A stretch of DNA of 64,000 nt. Source: Rossellomorea aquimaris (GTDB lineage Bacteria > Bacillota > Bacilli > Bacillales > Bacillaceae_B). The stretch is from assembly GCF_020171925.1 (NCBI RefSeq), contig NZ_JAIVAR010000003.1, forward strand, positions 496,001 through 560,000, in the 5' to 3' direction. The position numbers and the translations under genes were made by a program. Positions 42,068-49,915 of the stretch are shown here, piece after piece (position 1 is the first letter of the stretch; the number at the start of each line of letters is the position of its first letter). Under the pieces are notes generated by a model, which was given only the letters and a program-made list of their open reading frames with translations, did no database searches and was not told where the DNA came from.

Positions 42068-42829
42068 TTAAATCAACGTAAATACCACCGCGATGCCGGT
42101 GCCGATTGCAAATGCGGTCAGAAACGCTTCCGCCCCCTTCGACAATCCCGAGACCAAGTGCCCCGCCATCAGATCACGGACGGCATTGGTGATGAGCAGC
42201 CCAGGTACAAGCGGCATGACAGAACCGATGATGATCTTATCCAGTTCCTGCCCTGCCCCGAAATGGACAAAAGCGAAGGAAAGAATCCCAATGATGAAGG
42301 ATGCAAGAAACTCTGCAAAGAATTTAATCGGAACGAGCCTATGTAAATACACGACACTCATATATCCGACTCCCCCGGTCATGAAAGCGGGAAGAAAATC
42401 AGCCCAGTTTCCCAGGAACATGATGAGAAAACAGCCGCTCGATATCGAAGCAGCAAGCACTTGGACCACAAAAGAATAAGAATGGTCTGTTTTTTCGAGC
42501 TCTTCAAGCTCACTGTATGCCTCTTCAATGGTGAATAACCCTTCGCTGATCTTTCTTGAAATCCCATTCACAAGGGTCACTTTCTCAAGATCGGTGGACC
42601 GTTCATTGATACGGATCAATTTTGTTTTGGTCGGTTCGTCCGTTTCAATGCTAAAGATGATTCCCGTCGGCGTCACATAGCTATGCGATTCTTTGATTCC
42701 ATAGGAGGCCGCGATCCTCATCATCGTATCCTCGACCCGATACGTTTCCGCACCGCTTTGCAGCATGATCTTGCCTGCCAGCAAACAAACCTCCATTATG
42801 TCATACCTGCGTATCATTTTCGCTTCCAT
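42068..42829 (-). CDS. Threonine/serine exporter family protein, large subunit (YjjP/ThrE-like)
   Basis: This protein of about 253 residues has a soluble N-terminal domain with LQSGAETYRVEDTMMRIA and YVTPTGIIFSI, the YjjP/ThrE signature, then five membrane segments ending with SVMPLVPGLLITNAVRDLMAG. It pairs with the next gene. ATG 42829 is chosen for GGAGAGG seven bases upstream; the GTG at 42847 is less likely. The cargo cannot be told from sequence. Confidence 0.87.
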   Translation of the reverse strand: MEAKMIRRYDIMEVCLLAGKIMLQSGAETYRVEDTMMRIAASYGIKESHSYVTPTGIIFSIETDEPTKTKLIRINERSTDLEKVTLVNGISRKISEGLFTIEEAYSELEELEKTDHSYSFVVQVLAASISSGCFLIMFLGNWADFLPAFMTGGVGYMSVVYLHRLVPIKFFAEFLASFIIGILSFAFVHFGAGQELDKIIIGSVMPLVPGLLITNAVRDLMAGHLVSGLSKGAEAFLTAFAIGTGIAVVFTLI

Positions 42830-42910
42830 AAGAACCTCTCCATGCACATATCAATTTTGAATAGGTCTAGTGTAAAGGAAAAACAGGTGAGTAGGCAATG
42901 AAGAGTGCAA

Positions 42911-42946
42911 AAAAACAACCGAATCCCTTGGGATTCGGTTGTTTTT
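42911..42946 (-). terminator. Terminator of thiT
   Basis: AAAAACAACCGAATCCC pairs with its complement around a 3-nt loop; the minus strand continues with T residues. Confidence 0.87.
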
Positions 42947-42954
42947 ATATACGA

Positions 42955-43551
42955 TTATGAAGCTTTTCGCTGATCTTCCGCTACAGGGACACCTTGCTTG
43001 ATCAATCGTGGGGCAGTCGCAATCAAGAGCACCAGTACGATTGTACAAAGCAACGCTGATCCGAGCATCGTCACCCCGTTCGCAAACAGCGAGAACAAGA
43101 CCGGCGACATGCCTTCAGGAGCATATTCCCTAAAGAAAATGAATCCTGCGATGAAATGCCAGAAATAACGGGCGGCACTTCCGACAACCGTCGCGGTTAT
43201 GATCCACGCATACAGCTTTGATTTATTCCCGGAACGCAGTGACTGTTGGATGCGGTTGACAAGTAGACCCGCAAATCCAATGAAGGCAAACGCAATGAAG
43301 TACTCAATGATCATCTGAACCGGCGTGACAATCCAGGCGTTACCGAGCGCAACCTGTAAGACTCCCCACACAAACCCGGCAAGCAAGCTTGCCTTGAACC
43401 CTCTCCTGAACGCAAGGATGAAAATCGGCACCATCGAGAATGAAATGGAGATACTCGGTGAAAAATCAATCGAAGGAAGCAAATCAAGAATCAAGGCAAA
43501 CGCAGCCATCAAAGCAGCTTCGATCATGACAACTAAACTTAAAGATTTCAT
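42955..43551 (-). CDS. thiT: Energy-coupled thiamine transporter substrate-binding subunit ThiT
   Basis: This 198-residue protein has six membrane segments. It contains GFKASLLAGFVWGVLQVALG, IEYFIAFAFIGFAG and SAARYFWHFIAGFIFF, which correspond to the thiamine-binding loops of ThiT (YuaJ). As an ECF S-component it takes up thiamine with the shared EcfAA'T module encoded elsewhere. A TPP riboswitch directly upstream confirms the vitamin. The start at 43551 follows AAAAGGGGAG. Confidence 0.93.
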   Translation of the reverse strand: MKSLSLVVMIEAALMAAFALILDLLPSIDFSPSISISFSMVPIFILAFRRGFKASLLAGFVWGVLQVALGNAWIVTPVQMIIEYFIAFAFIGFAGLLVNRIQQSLRSGNKSKLYAWIITATVVGSAARYFWHFIAGFIFFREYAPEGMSPVLFSLFANGVTMLGSALLCTIVLVLLIATAPRLIKQGVPVAEDQRKAS

Positions 43552-43557
43552 AAAAAA

Positions 43558-43596
43558 AATCTCCCCTTTTTATTAAACGAAACCATAAGGGAGAGT
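43558..43596 (-). promoter_or_regulatory. Ribosome-site sequestering hairpin of thiT
   Basis: On the mRNA, CTCTCCCTT (43587-43595) can pair with AAGGGGAG, the thiT ribosome site (43561-43568). No U-rich terminator lies between the aptamer and the gene, so TPP control is probably at translation initiation. Confidence 0.6.
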
Positions 43597-43631
43597 CAGT
43601 CAAATTCAAATAGGCATAGTGATCCTATTAT

Positions 43632-43727
43632 CTTCCACATTCCTACGCTAGTACTAACTAACAGGTTCAAAGGGTCAGAACAGGCCGTGCCGTTCACTCT
43701 CAGCAAATCGCTCCCCTTGTGGTCACG
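43632..43727 (-). ncRNA. TPP riboswitch (THI element)
   Basis: On the minus strand the conserved blocks occur in order: AAGGGGAGC, GCTGAGAG, ACCCTTTGAACCTG and TAGTACTAGCGTAGGAA. It precedes thiT and should repress it when thiamine pyrophosphate is plentiful. Confidence 0.96.
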
Positions 43728-43813
43728 TTTATTAAATTATTATTCCAGTACGTATTATACACGAAAAGAGTAAATAGTAAAAGACATTGCGGACATAGAA
43801 ATGAAGGAATCAA

Positions 43814-44113
43814 TCAAGGGCGTTCATTTAGCGGGTCGTGCAAGATGATGACCGGCATGGATTTGGGGGCAACCATGAAACCGTAGACTCTGCCTTCTTT
43901 ATCCTTATAGGCAACAGAGTAATCTCCGAATTGCGGGGAAAACTCCACATCCTCGTATTCCAGGTCAAGATGATTATACTTCCATCCCACATAAATCTTC
44001 GTGGCCGCTCGGGCAGTAAAGTGTTGAACAATCGTCATCTGATTGGCGGCAACAAATAGAATGATCGCAGCTATTGAAATGATTACTTTACTTGCTCTGG
44101 ACAACCTCGGCAT
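43814..44113 (-). CDS. Small membrane-anchored protein, DUF3139-like
   Basis: This 99-residue protein has one N-terminal membrane segment (KVIISIAAIILFVAANQM) and an extracytoplasmic domain with WKYNHLDLEYEDVEF and YSVAYKDKEGRVYGFMV. This suggests the DUF3139 type of small Bacillus membrane proteins, but I am not certain. It starts after AAAGGAGAGG. No function can be given. Confidence 0.65.
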   Translation of the reverse strand: MPRLSRASKVIISIAAIILFVAANQMTIVQHFTARAATKIYVGWKYNHLDLEYEDVEFSPQFGDYSVAYKDKEGRVYGFMVAPKSMPVIILHDPLNERP

Positions 44114-44280
44114 CCATTCCTCTCCTTTCCCCGGAGAATGCTCTGAATATTCCGGATATTACTTCTATTATATACTTATTCAGGTGGACATGACAAAATG
44201 GCTACTTTTTTAAATAGGAGTAAGCTTCTTATCTAATCCCTCTGGAAAGGACTGCTTCATCGCCAGCCACCATCTGATGT

Positions 44281-44353
44281 AGTTAAACAATCGTTTAACT
44301 CTTTGATTCCTTCTCGCATATGGTACGGGCACGTTTAATCAAACGTTTGTTTA
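44281..44353. promoter_or_regulatory. Two operator-like palindromes
   Basis: AGTTAAACAATCGTTTAACT (44281-44300) is palindromic except for one central pair, and GTTTAATCAAACGTTTGTTTAA near 44333-44353, split here as GTTTAATCAAAC and GTTTGTTTAA, is centred on AAACGTTT. Both look like TetR-family sites. The second touches the thioredoxin-like gene's stop codon. No TetR gene is nearby, and 44114-44280 shows nothing else. Confidence 0.35.
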
Positions 44354-44677
44354 ATCCTCGAACATGGCAATCAACCTCGACAGTCCACCTTCCAATTCAT
44401 CAATTGGGACGAAACGTGCCTTTCTCATCATTTCTTTCCCTTCTATAAAAACAATCACAACAGGCACCGTGAAAATGGAAAATTCCCCTGCAATACCGGG
44501 AATCTCATCGGCATCAGCGTGAACGGCGACAATTATGGGATACTTTTCAAGCACTCCCTCCACCTGGGGCAGCAAAGCATGGCATACCGAACAATTAGGA
44601 CGTGAAATATAAAGAAGCACCATTGTTTCTTCTTGTATTGTCTTCTTGATCTCTTCGAGGGTATGCTGTTCATTCAT
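44351..44677 (-). CDS. Thioredoxin-family protein (CSVC active site)
   Basis: This 108-residue thioredoxin fold has the active site NCSVCHALLPQV near residue 29 and the cis-Pro loop FTVPVVIVF. The CxxC is CSVC instead of CGPC, which points to a specialised disulphide or bacillithiol-linked role, as in B. subtilis YdbP-type proteins. It starts after AGGAGGAGAGTACC. Its reducing partner is unknown. Confidence 0.83.
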   Translation of the reverse strand: MNEQHTLEEIKKTIQEETMVLLYISRPNCSVCHALLPQVEGVLEKYPIIVAVHADADEIPGIAGEFSIFTVPVVIVFIEGKEMMRKARFVPIDELEGGLSRLIAMFED

Positions 44678-44756
44678 GGTACTCTCCTCCTTTCTGATCT
44701 ACTGTCCCCTTTATCTATTCCCCTCTTTGTGCCGTCAAAATCACTCCATAGGACAT

Positions 44757-44781
44757 GTTTATCTTTTCCATAACGGGGAAA
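44757..44781 (+). promoter_or_regulatory. SigB promoter of yflT
   Basis: GTTTAT (44757-44762), 13 bases, GGGAAA (44776-44781). It is a close fit to the SigB consensus, 40 bases ahead of a gene whose homologue is SigB-dependent. Confidence 0.7.
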
Positions 44782-44820
44782 ACAACGACTGTAACGAAAA
44801 CGATAATGGAGGAGATTCAC

Positions 44821-45144
44821 ATGAAACCAACTGTAAAGGAATTCTACAATGACAAGGAACTGATTTCTGAAGTTGAAACATTATCTTCTCAAGGCATAGA
44901 CAAAAAGAATCTATATGTATTATCCCATGACGATGACCGCACAGAACGAGTAGCCGACAATGCGGACGCAAACGAAATCGGCGCGAAAGAAACAGGCTTC
45001 GGCACCGCCGTCGGCAACATGATCCTAAGTAAAGGCGACGAACTGCGCAACCAACTCCAGGAAATGGGCTTTTCAAAAGAGGAAGCCGATCAGTACGAAG
45101 AAAAACTGGATGAGGGTAAGATTTTGTTGTTGGTTCAGCAGTAA
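44821..45144 (+). CDS. yflT: General stress protein 17M-like (YflT domain)
   Basis: This protein of about 107 residues starts MKPTVKEFYNDKELISEVET and has NLYVLSHDDDRTERVADNAD, typical of the heat-induced stress protein YflT domain. The C terminus is rich in Glu/Lys. The function is unknown beyond SigB-dependent stress induction. The ATG at 44821 follows AATGGAGGAG. Confidence 0.85.
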   Translation: MKPTVKEFYNDKELISEVETLSSQGIDKKNLYVLSHDDDRTERVADNADANEIGAKETGFGTAVGNMILSKGDELRNQLQEMGFSKEEADQYEEKLDEGKILLLVQQ

Positions 45145-45235
45145 GATCGGGAATGACGCGCCCCCCTCAAAGCGTGGCAAAGTGATGACCCTTGCACCTC
45201 ATTGAAGTTTCCCGATTTGAAAAGACTTAAGCAGC

Positions 45236-45275
45236 AAGGATGATCCCTGCAATTGACATGGATCATCCTTCTTTA
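45236..45275. terminator. Terminator between yflT and the phosphatase gene
   Basis: AAGGATGATCC (45236-45246) pairs with GGATCATCCTT (45260-45270), followed by CTTTATTTT on the plus side. It overlaps the end of the convergent gene. Confidence 0.75.
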
Positions 45276-45805
45276 TTTTCGTAAACATAGACCACTCCAT
45301 TTTCCGGCCGTCTGAATGACCGACCAGAAAACCCACGCCTGATCAATTCCTTTCTCATGAACATCATCACACCACCGTGCCCGACAATCAGAACGTCCTG
45401 ATCCTCCGACATGACCCTGTCTATGACTTTATTTATTTTCTCGAAAACCTCTTTTTTGCTAACAGCCTGCGATGGATGATTGAACCACCACGCCAGACGG
45501 ATGGCAGTCAGATGGATGAACAAGGGCAGCTTCATCCTCGAAGGAAAGAGCGGTGATAACGGAATCTCCCTTAATTCATCCAGGAAAATGATATCCCTGT
45601 TGTAAACGCTCCGTGCCGTGACTTCCGCCCTCCGCATGCTGCTCGAATAGCAGGACTTCCATTCAACTCCATTCAAATCCACTTCATTCTCCTCTACTTC
45701 AGAAGCTTCATATTCATCCACCCACTTCATCAATTCAGCCGAGGACACGATTGAATTCGGATATCCCCTTTTCACTTTAAAATGCCTGATTAGTCCAATT
45801 TTCAT
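45263..45805 (-). CDS. Histidine phosphatase family protein
   Basis: This 180-residue protein has the phosphoglycerate-mutase-like pattern: LIRHFKVKRG (catalytic His, where RHF replaces RHG), the CYSSSMRRAEVTA arginine motif and the second histidine in VLIVGHGGVM. It probably dephosphorylates a small molecule or protein; the substrate is unknown. It starts after TTAAAAGGAGCAATTT. Confidence 0.82.
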   Translation of the reverse strand: MKIGLIRHFKVKRGYPNSIVSSAELMKWVDEYEASEVEENEVDLNGVEWKSCYSSSMRRAEVTARSVYNRDIIFLDELREIPLSPLFPSRMKLPLFIHLTAIRLAWWFNHPSQAVSKKEVFEKINKVIDRVMSEDQDVLIVGHGGVMMFMRKELIRRGFSGRSFRRPENGVVYVYENKEG

Positions 45806-45829
45806 AAATTGCTCCTTTTAGGTTTTTGG

Positions 45830-46100
45830 TGGTTATGGATAGATTCGAGGTAGGGGGTGGGATTTCCTGGGTGGCGGGGGGTGGGATTTTGGCGTGGGGA
45901 TTACGCGCTGAGCGGGGACTAGGGTGGGATTTCGGTATGGCGCTGGGATTGGGCTGAGGCCGGATTTTCACATGGAGGCCGTATGGGGGCTATGGACTGG
46001 GGTAGAGTTGGATATTTGCATTCGGACTAGGGATGGTCCGGGGGCGGAGTTTCGCATGGGGGCTATGGGCTGGGGGCGGGCTAGATTTGGCTGGATCTAG
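45830..46100. repeat. G-rich degenerate intergenic repeat region
   Basis: The plus strand is strongly G-rich and repeats GGTGGGATTT (45858, 45885 and near 45923) and GGGGGCTATGG (45983 and near 46061) at irregular spacing. No frame looks coding; a minus-strand Pro-rich frame is a composition artefact. It adjoins the regular 20-bp array at 46146. Confidence 0.5.
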
Positions 46101-46145
46101 GTCATACGCGCCACCGACCAATCCCTAGATTAGAATCATTCTCAT

Positions 46146-46265
46146 AAGAGCATATATCTCCAATTAGGAGCATAAATCCTGGATTGAGAGCATAAATCCG
46201 CCGTTAGGAGCATATTTTCCTGATTTGGATCATAAATCCCCAATTAGGAGCATATCCAAAATCAA
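46146..46265 (+). repeat. Tandem array, six copies of a 20-bp unit (AGGAGCATAAATCC)
   Basis: Units begin at 46146, 46166, 46186, 46206, 46226 and 46246, an exact 20-bp period with core AGGAGCATAAAT. This is the reverse complement of the array at 12861-12980; one 20-bp unit (46166-46185) is identical to the complement of 12933-12952. Confidence 0.9.
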
Positions 46266-46347
46266 ATTCCATTTTTTACAAATAAAATAAAGGAATTCCT
46301 CCTCCCTATGGCGAATAATCCTATATCAACGTTTAAGGAGTGATGGT

Positions 46348-47313
46348 TTGATACTAAAAGAACGCACAATCCCGATAAAAATACTGGAAAACGAAGCTTT
46401 ATTGACACGGCTCGACCCATTTCATGAATCCAAGCCCCTGATTGAGCTCGATTTAAAGAAAAGAAAGGCTGGCTTTAACGGTGAAAAAGCAGTAGATTAT
46501 CATTTGAGCTTTCTGACCGGGAAACATTACTGGCTCTTCTTCGACATCCGCCTACCTCTGGCCCCACATTACTTTCAAATTGATACCATCCTGCTGACTC
46601 CTTACTATATTCTCGCCATTGAAGTGAAAAACGTCTCCGGAATCATCAGAATCGACCCTCATATCAAACAATGTACACGGATCTATAAAGACTCACAAGA
46701 AGGTTTTATCGATCCCATCTCGCAAGCCCGACGGCAAACGCACTTCCTTCAAAAGTGGTTATCGCTCCATAAGATACCACCACTCCCCATTGAATACCTC
46801 GTCGTCATCAGCAATCCATCCACTACCATTGAGTATACCTCCCGCCCTGAAGCACAATCTCCATACCTTAATATCATTCATTCCCAAAGTGTCATCGACC
46901 GGATTATACAATTAAACAGTTTATATAAAATGAAGGCTCTGGATGATAAAACACTAAAGAAAATCAAGAAGCTTATTCTCACCCATCACGAAGATATCCC
47001 TTCCAAATGCCTGCAAACATATAACCTTAAGAAGGAGGAAATCCTCCCAGGGGTCCAGTGTGAACATTGCGGACACTTACCACTAAAGAGAACCAGAAAT
47101 TCCTGGCACTGCGATCAATGTTCCAGGCAGTCCCCCGATAGCGTCCTGAAGGCCATAGACGACTATTTCCTATTGGTGGACACCAAACTTACCAGCCGGG
47201 AGCTACGAAGGTTCCTTTGCCTCCCCTCCCGTAAAGTGGCGACCGGGATCCTTCAAACAGCGGGCTTGATTCAGAATGGAGCTGGAAAAGGAACTTTTTA
47301 TACTAAACCATGA
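46348..47313 (+). CDS. NERD (nuclease-related) domain protein with zinc ribbon
   Basis: This 321-residue protein has a NERD domain at about 40-150 (FNGEKAVDYHLSFLTG, QIDTILLTPYYILAIEVKNVSG, with the Asp and Glu-x-Lys of a PD-(D/E)XK-like site) and a C-terminal zinc ribbon with CEHCGH and CDQCSRQ, then a helical end. NERD proteins are predicted nucleases of unknown substrate. The start is TTG 46348, seven bases after TTTAAGGAG. It is flanked by repeat arrays, but no restriction or defence partner is seen. Confidence 0.83.
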   Translation: MILKERTIPIKILENEALLTRLDPFHESKPLIELDLKKRKAGFNGEKAVDYHLSFLTGKHYWLFFDIRLPLAPHYFQIDTILLTPYYILAIEVKNVSGIIRIDPHIKQCTRIYKDSQEGFIDPISQARRQTHFLQKWLSLHKIPPLPIEYLVVISNPSTTIEYTSRPEAQSPYLNIIHSQSVIDRIIQLNSLYKMKALDDKTLKKIKKLILTHHEDIPSKCLQTYNLKKEEILPGVQCEHCGHLPLKRTRNSWHCDQCSRQSPDSVLKAIDDYFLLVDTKLTSRELRRFLCLPSRKVATGILQTAGLIQNGAGKGTFYTKP

Positions 47314-47354
47314 AAAGTCTAAAGACACGAACAACGTCAGTCGAGGTCTTCAAT

Positions 47355-47395
47355 ACAGCTACTGACATCCGTAAAGGACTTCGCTTTCAGAGCCG
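47355..47395. repeat. Decayed fragment of the 120-bp dispersed repeat
   Basis: TGACATCCGTAAAGGACTTC aligns with TGATTTCCGTGGAAGACTTC of the copy at 7284. The right part has diverged. Confidence 0.45.
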
Positions 47396-47454
47396 TTAGC
47401 CGTAAGTTTTCTACCTATGGGGGCTCCAAACAACCGTGGGAAAGAGAAAAAATA

Positions 47455-47500
47455 AAAACCCTTACTAATTGCCTCCCATGCAAACTAGTAAGGGTTTTAC
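47455..47500. terminator. Terminator between NERD and ZIP genes
   Basis: AAAACCCTTACTA pairs with TAGTAAGGGTTTT across an 18-base loop; T-rich flanks on both strands. Confidence 0.75.
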
Positions 47501-47516
47501 TTTATCCAAACAAACC

Positions 47517-48329
47517 TCATCCCAACGAAACATCCAAAATCATCATGACGACGAACCCCACCATCAAGCCGAGAGTCGCTAGATCCGTACTTCCTGAAGA
47601 CTGGGATTCCGGGATCAGTTCCTCGACGACTACGAAGATCATCGCGCCTGCTGCGAATGCCAGTGCATAAGGCAGGATCGGTTGGACGAGGATGACGGCC
47701 GCCGCTCCGATGACGGCCGCAATGGGCTCGACGATGGCCGAGAGCTGACCGTAATTGAAGGCCCTGGCCCGTGACATGCCTTCCCCGCGCAATGGGACGG
47801 AAAGGGCTGCACCCTCGGGCATATTCTGGATTCCGATCCCGATTGCAAGGCCGAGTGCGCCGATTACCGTTGCATCACCGATTCCGAGGGCCGCTGCACC
47901 GAAGGCGACTCCGATTGCCAAGCCTTCAGGGATATTGTGAAGGGTGATGGCCAGGAATAGCAGCGTGGATTTCTTGAATTTTGTTTCTGGACCCTCCGCC
48001 TTATCCTGAGCGTTGCCAAGATGCAGGTGGGGAACGACAAAGTCGAGAAGCCTGATAAAGATGCCCCCGAGCAGGAAGCCAATTGCCGGTGCAAGCCACG
48101 GAATCTGTCCGTTCTGCTCACTGAACTCTATCGATGGTGCGAGCAGCGACCAGAAAGAAGCCGCAATCATGACCCCGGCCGCAAATCCGAGCATCATATT
48201 CATCGTATGCTTTTCAATTTTCGTGAAGAAAAATACGGTGGCCGCCCCGAGCGCAGTCAATCCCCAGGTCATCATGCCGCCAAAAAGCGCCTGAACGGTC
48301 GGATTCAAAGCAGTGAACCAATCCATCAT
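47517..48329 (-). CDS. ZIP-family divalent metal transporter
   Basis: This protein of about 270 residues has eight membrane segments and the ZIP metal-site motifs TLHNIPEGLAIGVAFG and GIQNMPEGAALSVPLRGEGM, and FVVVEELIPES. It carries zinc or other divalent metals into the cytoplasm, as ZupT does. I chose ATG 48329, nine bases after GGGAGG; the frame to 48395 has no ribosome site. Confidence 0.9.
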   Translation of the reverse strand: MMDWFTALNPTVQALFGGMMTWGLTALGAATVFFFTKIEKHTMNMMLGFAAGVMIAASFWSLLAPSIEFSEQNGQIPWLAPAIGFLLGGIFIRLLDFVVPHLHLGNAQDKAEGPETKFKKSTLLFLAITLHNIPEGLAIGVAFGAAALGIGDATVIGALGLAIGIGIQNMPEGAALSVPLRGEGMSRARAFNYGQLSAIVEPIAAVIGAAAVILVQPILPYALAFAAGAMIFVVVEELIPESQSSGSTDLATLGLMVGFVVMMILDVSLG

Positions 48330-48608
48330 ATACCCGTTCCTCCCATCTCTATTTCTGATACGTCTATTTTGTACCAAGGAAACTTTCTTCGTCAAAGGAA
48401 ATGTTTACGTGTAAACTCAACGATTCTGCATTTCTATATATATGACATCCGCTCCAGATTGTGTCTAACCACTTTTTATCCTTCCCTAGAAAGAAAAGAG
48501 CTACGCGCTTCAGGATTTCATGAAGAATCCGTTTAATTTTTTTACCAAAAAATGCTTCTAATTTGGAAGAACATGTTATATACTTAACTGTATTAAGACA
48601 CATAGTAC

Positions 48609-48620
48609 ACTGTATACAGT
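48609..48620 (+). promoter_or_regulatory. Palindromic operator of the YtrA-type operon
   Basis: The perfect palindrome ACTGTATACAGT lies just ahead of the ribosome site of the GntR gene and is a likely autoregulatory binding site. Confidence 0.5.
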
Positions 48621-48633
48621 TGGGAGGGTGGAT

Positions 48634-49023
48634 ATGTTTGAACTCGATTTAAGAAGCCGTAAGCCCATTTACGAACAGCTGGTTGAAAAGCTCAAGGAAC
48701 TGATGATCAACGAAGTGCTGAAGCCGGATGAGCAGCTGCCATCTGTGCGAACATTGGCTCAACAGCTGACAATCAATCCAAACACGATCCAGAAAGCGTA
48801 TAGGGAACTCGAATCGCAAGGATATATTTATTCAGTGAAAGGGAGAGGTAGCTTTGTCAATCCTTCAAGTCACATCCAAAACGCGGAGAAAATCATGAAA
48901 GTAAAAGAAGAACTTACAAGACTTTTGTCAGAGGCCCTCTATCTCGGGATCACTGCGGAAGATTTAAAAGAAATGATCGCCGACATCGAGGCATCAGTCG
49001 GGGGGAATCAAGCTGATGATTGA
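48634..49023 (+). CDS. GntR-family regulator, YtrA subfamily
   Basis: This protein of about 129 residues has the winged helix (PIYEQLVEKLKELMINEVLK, PSVRTLAQQLTINPNTIQKA, GRGSFV) and a short C-terminal dimerisation helix, the YtrA layout. YtrA repressors control adjacent ABC transporter genes and often respond to cell-envelope stress. ATG 48634 follows GGGAGG by six bases. It overlaps the ABC ATPase gene by 8 bp. Confidence 0.88.
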   Translation: MFELDLRSRKPIYEQLVEKLKELMINEVLKPDEQLPSVRTLAQQLTINPNTIQKAYRELESQGYIYSVKGRGSFVNPSSHIQNAEKIMKVKEELTRLLSEALYLGITAEDLKEMIADIEASVGGNQADD

Positions 49024-49915
49024 GATCAAAGGTGTCAGTAAGGCGTTCGATAAAACCGAAATCATTCATAATATTTCATTTACCATTGAAAAAGGCTCCA
49101 TTTATGGACTGCTCGGTTCAAATGGTGCCGGCAAGACCACCTTGCTTCGTACGATTGCCGGGATTTTAACGGCCGATGGAGGGGAAATCACGTTGGACGG
49201 CCAGCAGATCCATGAAATGACCGCTGTTAAAGAAAAGATTGTTTTTCTTCCCGATCAACCTTTCTTCTTCACTCATTACACACTGAAGCAGATGGGACAG
49301 TTTTATCAGAATACGTATAGCCGTTGGGATGAGGAGTATTATCAACAGCTGACGGCATTGTTTGAAATCGATCCACATAAGAAACTTCATAAGTATTCAA
49401 AAGGAGTGCAGCGTCAGGCTTCCTTCATTCTTGCCCTGTCCGCAAAGCCCGATGTCCTCGTGCTGGATGAACCGATCGACGGTCTCGACCCTGTCGTACG
49501 AAAAAAATTAAAGAACCTGTTGATCACAGAAGTGGCCGAAAGGGATATGACCATCCTGATCTCCTCTCACAACTTGAGAGAAGTCGAGGATATTTGCGAT
49601 CATATCGCCATCCTTCATCAAGGAAGGTTCTTACTGGAAAAAGAGCTCGATGACCTGAAATCAGGCATCCATAAAATCCAGCTCGCATTCAAGGGAGATA
49701 TTCCGACTGGACTCCTCGATCAACTGGATGTCCTTCATAAAGAAACAAGGGGCAGCGTCCTATTGTGCATCGTTCGCGGGGAACATGAAGAGGTCGAACG
49801 GCTGGTCCGCGCGCATCATCCGGTCATCTTCGACCTGCTGCCGCTGACTTTGGAAGAAATCTTTATCTACGAAATGGGGGATGTTGGATATGCCATCCAA
49901 AACATCTTGGATTAA
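49016..49915 (+). CDS. ABC transporter ATP-binding protein (YtrB-like)
   Basis: This 299-residue ATPase has Walker A GSNGAGKTT near residue 36 and Walker B VLVLDEPIDGLD. The signature region reads YSKGVQRQASFILALSAKP rather than canonical LSGGQ, as is common in this group. It powers the permease encoded next and overlaps it by 26 bp. It is translationally coupled to the GntR gene. Confidence 0.88.
   Translation: MIEIKGVSKAFDKTEIIHNISFTIEKGSIYGLLGSNGAGKTTLLRTIAGILTADGGEITLDGQQIHEMTAVKEKIVFLPDQPFFFTHYTLKQMGQFYQNTYSRWDEEYYQQLTALFEIDPHKKLHKYSKGVQRQASFILALSAKPDVLVLDEPIDGLDPVVRKKLKNLLITEVAERDMTILISSHNLREVEDICDHIAILHQGRFLLEKELDDLKSGIHKIQLAFKGDIPTGLLDQLDVLHKETRGSVLLCIVRGEHEEVERLVRAHHPVIFDLLPLTLEEIFIYEMGDVGYAIQNILD

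Noticed and set aside
45777-45971. Minus-strand Pro-rich 64-codon frame
   Set aside because: It reflects the G-rich composition of the intergenic region and has no ribosome site or homology I can see.
46348-47313. NERD protein as part of a defence island
   Set aside because: Neighbours are a phosphatase, repeats and a metal transporter; no restriction, helicase or toxin partner adjoins it.
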